5,614 nucleotides of DNA from Rhodospirillales bacterium (lineage in GTDB: Bacteria > Pseudomonadota > Alphaproteobacteria > Acetobacterales > Acetobacteraceae): positions 1-5,614 of the forward strand of contig JAGWZS010000127.1 in NCBI GenBank assembly GCA_018971905.1, in the 5' to 3' direction. The position numbers and the translations under genes are program-made. The number at the start of each line of letters is the position of its first letter. The stretch's first letter is position 1. This document shows positions 1-5,614 of this stretch, piece after piece. The notes under the pieces are model-generated. The model searched no databases. It saw only the letters and a program-made list of their open reading frames with translations, and was not told where the DNA came from.

Positions 1-91
1 GCCAGTCGATGAGGCGCATAAAAGCCCCATCATCAATACGCCCATCCTCGTGCATGGGCGTCACAAGGGCGGTGAAAGAGCCGTGAAACAT
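1..91 (-). CDS. dapA: 4-hydroxy-tetrahydrodipicolinate synthase, N-terminal 30 residues (partial)
   Basis: DapA condenses pyruvate with aspartate semialdehyde, the first committed step of the diaminopimelate/lysine pathway in the cytoplasm. Only the N-terminus is here; the gene runs off the left edge. The minus-strand frame from the ATG at 91-89 reads MFHGSFTALVTP, then a short charged stretch, then FMRLIDW. This matches the family's opening pattern (M-F-x-G-S-x-x-A-L-V-T-P-F, then a helix ending L-V-x-W). The T-P of the ALVTP block lies in the first beta strand of the TIM barrel; the active-site Lys and Tyr lie outside the window. An AAGGA Shine-Dalgarno sequence sits 6 nt upstream and supports this start. 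The gene is divergent from the lytic transglycosylase gene, an arrangement common in Alphaproteobacteria. The identification rests on 30 residues, but their match is strong. Confidence 0.88.
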   Translation of the reverse strand, partial: MFHGSFTALVTPMHEDGRIDDGAFMRLIDW

Positions 92-97
92 TTTTGG

Positions 98-102
98 TCC
101 TT
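98..102 (-). promoter_or_regulatory. Ribosome binding site of dapA
   Basis: On the minus strand AAGGA occurs 6 nt before the dapA ATG (91-89), which is good spacing. It fixes the start codon of the partial gene. Confidence 0.6.
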
Positions 103-169
103 GAGGCGTTTGGTCCAGCGTTTCACCTAAACGTCTCTGCTGGCGGGGGCAAGCGGGCTTTGGTAAGGT

Positions 170-198
170 TTGGCCCGCGCCCTCAGCACTGCTAGAAA
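170..198 (+). promoter_or_regulatory. Candidate sigma-70-type promoter for slt (weak)
   Basis: TTGGCC at 170-175 and TAGAAA at 193-198 are separated by exactly 17 nt, and each matches the -35/-10 consensus at 4 of 6 positions. Transcription would start around 205, at or within a base or two of the slt ATG, giving a leaderless or nearly leaderless message. The only ribosome-binding-like sequence before slt (AGAAAGA) overlaps the proposed -10 box and lacks the GG core. In GC-rich DNA a 4+4 match can arise by chance. Confidence 0.25.
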
Positions 199-204
199 GA
201 CCAC

Positions 205-1797
205 ATGAAGTTTCTGGCCGCCTTGCCATTGCTGTTCATGCCGGTCTGCGCGCTGGCGCAAACCGCGGCCTCCCCGCAAATCATGGCCGACGTGCAAGCG
301 GGCCAGTTTTTCCAGGCCGAGCAGCTCGCCACCGCCACCAAAGACCCGCTGGTGGTCAAGCTCGTCACCTTCTTTCGCCTCATCAGCCCCGGTGGCGGCA
401 GTGCCGATGAAATCCAGGCGTTCATAAACGCCAACCCAGACTGGCCAATGCAGGGCCTGCTGCATTTGCGCAAAATTCAGGCATCGGGGCTTTATCAGCC
501 CGCCATCCCCACCATCACGCCGCCTTTCATCACCCAGGCGCAGGCCCTGCAAGAAGCGGGTCAGGATGAAGAGGCCGCTCAGCTTTGGCAAAGCCAGGGC
601 AAGGCGGCCATGGCGGCAGCAGATCCTGAGCAGCAGCTTCTGTTCTGGCCCGCCCAAAACGAACTCGCCCGCGCCTTATTGGAAGAAGGTGACCCAAAAG
701 CCGCCTATCGTGTGGTTATCGCCGTCAACCCGCCCATCTCCGGCGCCACCGCGCGGGAGCAAATCATAGACCGCGATTTCCTCGCCGGTTTTCTGCTCCT
801 GCGCTTCCTGAACCAACCGCAAGAGGCCGCAACCTGGTTTCAGGATCTTGCCTCCTCGTCCACCGCCGCCATTTCCCAGGCGCGCGCCTATTACTGGTTG
901 GGGCGCAGCGAAACCGGCACCGCCGCCCAGCAAGACTATACTCGCGCCGCCGCATACCCTGATACGTTCTACGGCCAGCTCGCCTCGCTCGCCCTGGGCG
1001 AATCCCCGCAGACCCTGGCGCAGCGCATCAACACCGTGCCGGAACCTGGCTTCACAGCCCAGGACGCACTGGATTTCGGCCTGGGTGAACTGCCCCGCGC
1101 CGCCGTGCTGCTGGTGCAGATGAACGACCCGCACGACGCGCAAATCTTCCTGGACCGGATCGGCCAAACGGCGCTGGACGATAAATCGCGCCTGATGGCG
1201 GCAAAACTGGCGCTGGGGCTCGGCTTCCCGCAGTCGGCCGTCACCATCGCGCGGCTTGCCGGCATCTCAGGCCAAATGCTGGTGCGCGAAGGCTGGCCGA
1301 TTCCGTATCACCCGCCGTCCTCCATCCTGGACCCAGCCGTTTCGCTCGGCATCATGCGGCAGGAAAGCAGCTTCAACCCTACCGTCGTCTCAGGCGCCGG
1401 CGCCATCGGGCTGATGCAGCTGCTGCCCTCCACCGCCCTGCGTACGGGCGAAAAATACGGTCTGCCCGCTGACAATCTGTTCGACCCCACCCAAAATATG
1501 GCCCTCGGCGCCAGCTATCTGGCCCAGGAGATCAGGAATTTCGGCGACTGCCTGCCGCTCGCCATTGCCGCCTATAATGCGGGGCCAACAAATGTAGCTA
1601 ACTGGCTGGGCGAAAATGGCGACCCTGAGCTCGGCACCAACCCCGGCGGCGCCAACATGATCGACTGGCTGGAGGAAATTCCCTTCAGCGAAACACGCAA
1701 TTATGTGCAGCGCGTGTCCGAGAATATCACCATCTACCGCGCCCTGCTCACCGGCTCGGCCACATCGCCGGTCGCGAAATGGCTGCAACAACCCTAA
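205..1797 (+). CDS. slt: Soluble lytic murein transglycosylase (Slt family)
   Basis: This periplasmic enzyme cleaves the MurNAc-GlcNAc bond of peptidoglycan, leaving 1,6-anhydro-MurNAc ends. The 530-residue product opens with a signal peptide (hydrophobic 3-17, cleavage site ALA/Q at 18/19). Residues ~20-360 form an Ala/Leu/Gln-rich helical region like the superhelical U domain of Slt70. Residues ~372-515 are the SLT catalytic domain: I-M-R-Q-E-S-S-F with catalytic Glu387, G-L-M-Q-L-L-P at 402-408, A-Y-N-A-G-P at 456-461, and I-P-F-S-E-T-R-N-Y-V at 492-501. All expected catalytic-domain motifs are present. The protein is shorter than E. coli Slt70 (about 620 mature residues), with the loss in the helical part. 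Cys15 in the leader is not a convincing lipobox. The stop lies inside the next gene (19-nt overlap), so this is probably the first gene of a plus-strand operon; dapA is divergent. The start at 205 gives a clean signal peptide, but the ribosome binding site is poor. Confidence 0.93.
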   Translation: MKFLAALPLLFMPVCALAQTAASPQIMADVQAGQFFQAEQLATATKDPLVVKLVTFFRLISPGGGSADEIQAFINANPDWPMQGLLHLRKIQASGLYQPAIPTITPPFITQAQALQEAGQDEEAAQLWQSQGKAAMAAADPEQQLLFWPAQNELARALLEEGDPKAAYRVVIAVNPPISGATAREQIIDRDFLAGFLLLRFLNQPQEAATWFQDLASSSTAAISQARAYYWLGRSETGTAAQQDYTRAAAYPDTFYGQLASLALGESPQTLAQRINTVPEPGFTAQDALDFGLGELPRAAVLLVQMNDPHDAQIFLDRIGQTALDDKSRLMAAKLALGLGFPQSAVTIARLAGISGQMLVREGWPIPYHPPSSILDPAVSLGIMRQESSFNPTVVSGAGAIGLMQLLPSTALRTGEKYGLPADNLFDPTQNMALGASYLAQEIRNFGDCLPLAIAAYNAGPTNVANWLGENGDPELGTNPGGANMIDWLEEIPFSETRNYVQRVSENITIYRALLTGSATSPVAKWLQQP

Positions 1798-2240
1798 CCC
1801 CCTGGCGTTTCATCGCCTCGGGCTTTGGCGCCGGCTGGGCGCCGAAGGCGCCGGGCACGTTTGGCTCCCTGGTTGGCCTGGCCATCGGCTGCCTGCTGCT
1901 GCTGGCCGGGCATCTGGCGGTGCTGGCGGGCATCATCACGGCCACGGCGCTTGGCCTTTATGCCATCCGGCAATTGCCAGAATCGGGCCAAGACCCCGGC
2001 TGGATCGTGATTGATGAAATCGCCGGGCAGATGCTCCCGCTTCTGGCGCTGCATGGCCTCCGCCTCTGGGGCGCGCTCGGCGCCTTTGCGCTGTTCCGGC
2101 TGTTCGACATCTGGAAACCCTGGCCGGTCAGCTGGGCAGACCAGCGCCGGGATGAATTCGGCATCATGGGAGACGATCTCATCGCCGGCCTGCTTGCCCT
2201 GGTGGCCTTGTTCATTTTTTACCGGATAATGCCTCTATGA
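1779..2240 (+). CDS. pgpA: Phosphatidylglycerophosphatase A
   Basis: PgpA removes the terminal phosphate from phosphatidylglycerol phosphate, giving phosphatidylglycerol, in the inner membrane. The 153-residue protein carries the family's signature blocks in order: G-F-G-A-G-W-A-P-K-A-P-G-T-F-G-S at 15-30, D-P-G-W-I-V-I-D-E at 72-80, F-D-I-W-K-P-W-P at 109-116, and G-I-M-G-D-D-L-I-A-G at 128-137. The acidic pairs Asp79-Glu80 and Asp132-Asp133 fit the metal-dependent phosphatase site. Hydrophobic segments at about 32-62, 84-106 and 134-150 suit a membrane protein. The start at 1779 lies 19 nt inside slt, has no clear Shine-Dalgarno sequence, and places the first motif at the usual distance from the N-terminus, so translation is probably coupled to slt. 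Its last codons overlap the next gene as ATGA. A pgpA-cinA pairing is familiar in Alphaproteobacteria. Confidence 0.93.
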   Translation: MAATTLTPWRFIASGFGAGWAPKAPGTFGSLVGLAIGCLLLLAGHLAVLAGIITATALGLYAIRQLPESGQDPGWIVIDEIAGQMLPLLALHGLRLWGALGAFALFRLFDIWKPWPVSWADQRRDEFGIMGDDLIAGLLALVALFIFYRIMPL

Positions 2241-2713
2241 ACGCCGCCGAACTGATCGAGCTTTACAAGACCCGTGGCATGACTCTGGCCACGGCGGAAA
2301 GCTGCACGGGCGGGCTGGTGGCCGGAGCCATCACCGCTGTTTCCGGCTCTTCCGCCGTGTTCACCCACGGTTTCGTCACTTACGCCAACGCGGCGAAAAC
2401 CCAGATGCTGGGTGTGTCTGAAGCCATGCTCGCGGCCCATGGCGCTGTCTCGGCCCCCGTGGCCCAGGCCATGGCGGAAGGCGCGCGGAACCGGGCGCAC
2501 ACAAATGCCGCGGTTTCCGTTACCGGCATTGCCGGGCCGGATGGCGGCAGTGCGGAAAAGCCCGTCGGCACTGTCTGGTTTGGCCTGGCCACCGCAGCGG
2601 GAAGCGTTTCTGAACACCGGCTTTTTATCGGCAACCGGGATGAAATCCGCGCCCAGGCAGTGGCCTTTGCCCTGGCTCTGGCCGCCCGCGCCGCCACATC
2701 CGAAGGAGTTTAA
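2237..2713 (+). CDS. pncC: CinA C-terminal-domain protein, nicotinamide-nucleotide amidase (PncC type)
   Basis: The family hydrolyses nicotinamide mononucleotide to nicotinic acid mononucleotide plus ammonia, returning it to NAD synthesis. The 158-residue product is a stand-alone CinA C-terminal domain without the MoCF-like N-terminal domain of full-length CinA, the same architecture as E. coli PncC (YgaD). Visible motifs are A-E-S-C-T-G-G at 20-26 with the nucleophile Ser22, T-Y-A-N-A-A-K at 48-54 with Lys54 as probable partner of the proposed Ser/Lys pair, V-T-G-I-A-G-P-D-G-G-S at 95-105, and K-P-V-G-T-V-W at 108-114. All expected motifs are intact. The ATG overlaps the pgpA stop as ATGA and no good ribosome binding site precedes it, so translation is likely coupled. 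The competence link in the name cinA comes from other bacteria and is not implied here. Family assignment is firm; the exact activity is inferred. Confidence 0.9.
   Translation: MNAAELIELYKTRGMTLATAESCTGGLVAGAITAVSGSSAVFTHGFVTYANAAKTQMLGVSEAMLAAHGAVSAPVAQAMAEGARNRAHTNAAVSVTGIAGPDGGSAEKPVGTVWFGLATAAGSVSEHRLFIGNRDEIRAQAVAFALALAARAATSEGV
2702..2708 (+). promoter_or_regulatory. Strong ribosome binding site of panB
   Basis: GAAGGAG lies in the last codons of the amidase gene, 6 nt before the panB ATG at 2715. It is the best Shine-Dalgarno sequence of the plus-strand run and decides the panB start: the same frame stays open upstream to an ATG at 2412, but that extension lies over the amidase gene and adds about 100 residues unlike any PanB. 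Confidence 0.8.
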
Positions 2714-2714
2714 C

Positions 2715-3491
2715 ATGAGCAGAACGCTGAACGCCTGGGACAAGGCAAAGCGGGAAAGCCGCAAGATGACGATGATCACCGCCTATGATGTCACCTCCGC
2801 CAGGCTCGCCGAAGCGGCGGGAATCGATGCGCTGCTCATCGGCGATTCACTGGGCATGGTCTTCGCGGGCGACCCTGACACGTTGCGCGTCAGCCTGGAG
2901 CAAATGGAGTATCACACCGCCATCGTCGCCAAGGCGGTCACCAAGCCGCTTGTCATGGCCGACCTGCCCTTCGGCAGTTTCGAGGACTCACCCGCCCAGG
3001 CTTTTGCCTCCTGTGCGCGGCTGTTGAAGGCTGGCGCGCAGATCGTGAAGCTGGAAGGCGGCGCGCCGATGGTTGAAACCGTGTCGTTTCTGTCCCAGCG
3101 CGCCGTTCCCATCTGCGCCCATATCGGGCTAACGCCGCAGCATGTCCGCCAGATCGGCGGCTTCAAGCGCCAGGGCAAAACGCCCGAAGCCGCAGCGCAA
3201 TTGCTTGAGGATGCGCTGGCACTGGCCGATGCCGGAGCCAGAATGCTGCTGATGGAAGCCATCCCCGCGGAACTCGCGGCGGAAATCACCGCGAAGGTGG
3301 CCATTCCCACCATCGGCATCGGCGCCGGGCCAGGAACAGACGCGCAGGTGCTGGTGCTTCACGACGTGCTCGGCCTTACCCCCGGCAGCGCCCCATCTTT
3401 CTCCAAGACATACCTGGACGGCGCGAGCCTCATCACCGCCGCCCTGGCCAATTTTGCAGACGAGGTCCGGGGCGGCATTTTCCCCACCTAA
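2715..3491 (+). CDS. panB: 3-methyl-2-oxobutanoate hydroxymethyltransferase (ketopantoate synthase)
   Basis: PanB transfers a hydroxymethyl group from 5,10-methylenetetrahydrofolate to 2-oxoisovalerate, giving ketopantoate, the first committed step to pantothenate and coenzyme A in the cytoplasm. The 258-residue product has normal family length. Visible features are M-I-T-A-Y-D near residue 20, I-G-D-S-L-G-M with Mg ligand Asp44, M-A-D-L-P-F-G-S with Mg ligand Asp83, V-K-L-E-G-G with Glu114, C-A-H-I-G-L-T-P-Q at 134-142, L-M-E-A-I-P with catalytic Glu181, and I-G-I-G-A-G-P at 200-206 followed by the QVLVLHD block at 211-217. The start at 2715 follows the amidase stop by 1 nt and has a strong ribosome binding site. 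panC, the frequent partner, is not adjacent: the gene is followed by a terminator and convergent ftsH. It is probably the last gene of the run. Confidence 0.96.
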   Translation: MSRTLNAWDKAKRESRKMTMITAYDVTSARLAEAAGIDALLIGDSLGMVFAGDPDTLRVSLEQMEYHTAIVAKAVTKPLVMADLPFGSFEDSPAQAFASCARLLKAGAQIVKLEGGAPMVETVSFLSQRAVPICAHIGLTPQHVRQIGGFKRQGKTPEAAAQLLEDALALADAGARMLLMEAIPAELAAEITAKVAIPTIGIGAGPGTDAQVLVLHDVLGLTPGSAPSFSKTYLDGASLITAALANFADEVRGGIFPT

Positions 3492-3493
3492 AC

Positions 3494-3527
3494 AAAAAAC
3501 CCTTCCGCCACGGCGGAAGGGTTTTTC
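3494..3527. terminator. Bidirectional rho-independent terminator between panB and ftsH
   Basis: CCCTTCCGCC at 3500-3509 and GGCGGAAGGG at 3512-3521 are perfect inverted repeats. In practice they give a 9-bp stem with a CACG loop. Six A precede the hairpin (3494-3499) and five T follow it (3522-3526), so the plus-strand transcript ends in a U run and the minus-strand transcript does too. It starts 2 nt after the panB stop and ends 13 nt before the ftsH stop codon, so one element can serve both convergent genes. Confidence 0.93.
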
Positions 3528-3540
3528 AAATCTCCAGCGT

Positions 3541-5457
<1,917 letters not shown>

Positions 5458-5462
5458 CTAGA

Positions 5463-5470
5463 CTCTTTCC
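5463..5470 (-). promoter_or_regulatory. Ribosome binding site of ftsH
   Basis: On the minus strand GGAAAGAG ends 5 nt before the ftsH ATG (5457-5455). A TAG triplet directly abuts the ATG. The next candidate start codons within the gene would remove TM1, so this start is well supported. Confidence 0.6.
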
Positions 5471-5614
5471 AATTCTATCAACCGGTCCGCCCGCCCTGCA
5501 CGAGGCACGGGGTCTTCCTTCAGCTCACATAGGTATATTGCGCAGAATTCCCAGCCCAGCACAAATAAATCATGCTTCAGTTTAGGCTTGAAAAGGCCGC
5601 GCCGTGGCGGGCAT
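5471..5614. other. Upstream region of ftsH, possibly with the 3' end of another minus-strand gene
   Basis: The stretch at about 5521-5593 is visibly richer in A+T than the rest of the window, as expected for a promoter region. A minus-strand frame from the right edge reads ATARPFQA and then stops at TAA (5584-5582). It could be the C-terminus of a gene lying outside, and tilS is the usual neighbour upstream of ftsH in Alphaproteobacteria. Another frame stops slightly later (TGA, 5580-5578), and only about 10 codons are visible, so neither gene nor frame can be fixed. A third minus frame stays open right up to the TAG before ftsH, but it uses codons such as ATA, CTA, TTA and AGA and resembles no protein I know. 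Confidence 0.35.
5524..5554 (-). promoter_or_regulatory. Candidate sigma-32 (RpoH) heat-shock promoter of ftsH
   Basis: On the minus strand CTGGGAA (5554-5548), a 14-nt spacer, then CCTATGTGAG (5533-5524). The second box fits the alphaproteobacterial heat-shock -10 pattern as I recall it (C-Y-T-A-T-n-T-n-n-G) at every specified position. The first box matches CTTGAAA at 5 of 7. Counted from the CTTG-like core (CTGG), the spacing is 17 nt, as expected. Transcription would start roughly 60 nt before the ftsH ATG. ftsH is known to be heat-inducible through sigma-32 in other bacteria, including Caulobacter. No convincing sigma-70 promoter competes in this stretch: TTGTGC at 5564-5559 has no good -10 at 16-18 nt. 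Confidence 0.5.

Larger units (their letters stand above)
92..204. other. Divergent intergenic region between dapA and slt
   Basis: This 113-nt spacer must hold the start signals of both divergent genes. An imperfect inverted repeat (GCGGGC at 153-158 and GCCCGC at 173-178, 14-nt loop) lies in it. No strong minus-strand promoter for dapA is evident; TTGCCC and TTAGGT boxes with a 16-nt spacer are a poor match. The best plus-strand candidate is listed separately. Confidence 0.6.

Noticed and set aside
153..178. Inverted repeat GCGGGC/GCCCGC in the dapA-slt spacer as an operator or attenuator
   Set aside because: Only 6 bp with a 14-nt loop in GC-rich DNA, with no U run or conserved leader features. 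It could easily be chance.
127..657. Long minus-strand open frame (176 codons) inside slt
   Set aside because: It lies wholly antisense to, or upstream of, a clear Slt gene, resembles no protein family, and such frames are common opposite GC-rich genes.
1825..1860. Clustered GGCGCC palindromes at the start of pgpA
   Set aside because: They fall on conserved Gly/Ala/Pro codons of the first PgpA motif and reflect GC-rich codon choice rather than an operator or repeat element.
2412..2714. N-terminal extension of the panB frame by 101 codons
   Set aside because: The extension overlaps the amidase gene in another frame. The ATG at 2715 has a strong ribosome binding site and gives normal PanB length.
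5587..5593. CTTGAAA on the plus strand, a perfect sigma-32 -35 box pointing right
   Set aside because: No -10 box follows at suitable spacing before the window ends. The match alone is too short to call.
5458..5613. Minus-strand frame open from the right edge to the TAG abutting the ftsH ATG, suggesting a coupled upstream gene
   Set aside because: Its codons (ATA twice, CTA, TTA, AGA) are unlike the neighbouring genes, it covers the AT-rich promoter-like stretch, and the translation matches nothing I recognise.

Overview
This is a GC-rich (by eye about 60-65% G+C) bacterial chromosome segment made almost entirely of recognisable housekeeping genes. The proteins look alphaproteobacterial. The evidence is a slt/dapA divergent pair, the FtsH sequence with an HEGGH zinc motif, and an upstream ftsH region carrying an alphaproteobacterial-type heat-shock promoter candidate. 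An Acetobacteraceae-like (Rhodospirillales) origin is my best guess from sequence style, but it is inference only.

Layout from left to right. Positions 1-91 (minus strand) are the first 30 codons of dapA, which leaves the window on the left. Positions 92-204 are the dapA/slt divergent spacer. Positions 205-3491 (plus strand) are a tightly packed four-gene run: a soluble lytic transglycosylase (slt-like), pgpA (19-nt overlap with slt), a stand-alone cinA C-terminal-domain/pncC-type gene (ATGA overlap with pgpA), and panB (1 nt after the cinA-type stop, with its own strong ribosome binding site). Positions 3494-3527 hold a near-perfect hairpin flanked by A and T runs, which can terminate transcription from both sides. 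Positions 3541-5457 (minus strand) are a complete ftsH converging on panB. Positions 5458-5614 are the ftsH upstream region with a candidate sigma-32 promoter and possibly the very end of another minus-strand gene.

Functionally, dapA supplies diaminopimelate/lysine precursors for the cell wall and the transglycosylase cuts the wall. PgpA completes phosphatidylglycerol synthesis, and the CinA-type amidase recycles nicotinamide mononucleotide. PanB makes ketopantoate for coenzyme A, and FtsH is the membrane AAA+ quality-control protease. The plus-strand genes are probably co-transcribed because of their overlaps, but they share no single pathway.

I found no mobile element, CRISPR array, tRNA/rRNA, toxin-antitoxin pair or defence system, and nothing that looks like a novel system. 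The observations worth following up are regulatory (the ftsH heat-shock promoter, a possible leaderless slt transcript, the bidirectional terminator) and organisational (the unusual company of pgpA-cinA with slt and panB).
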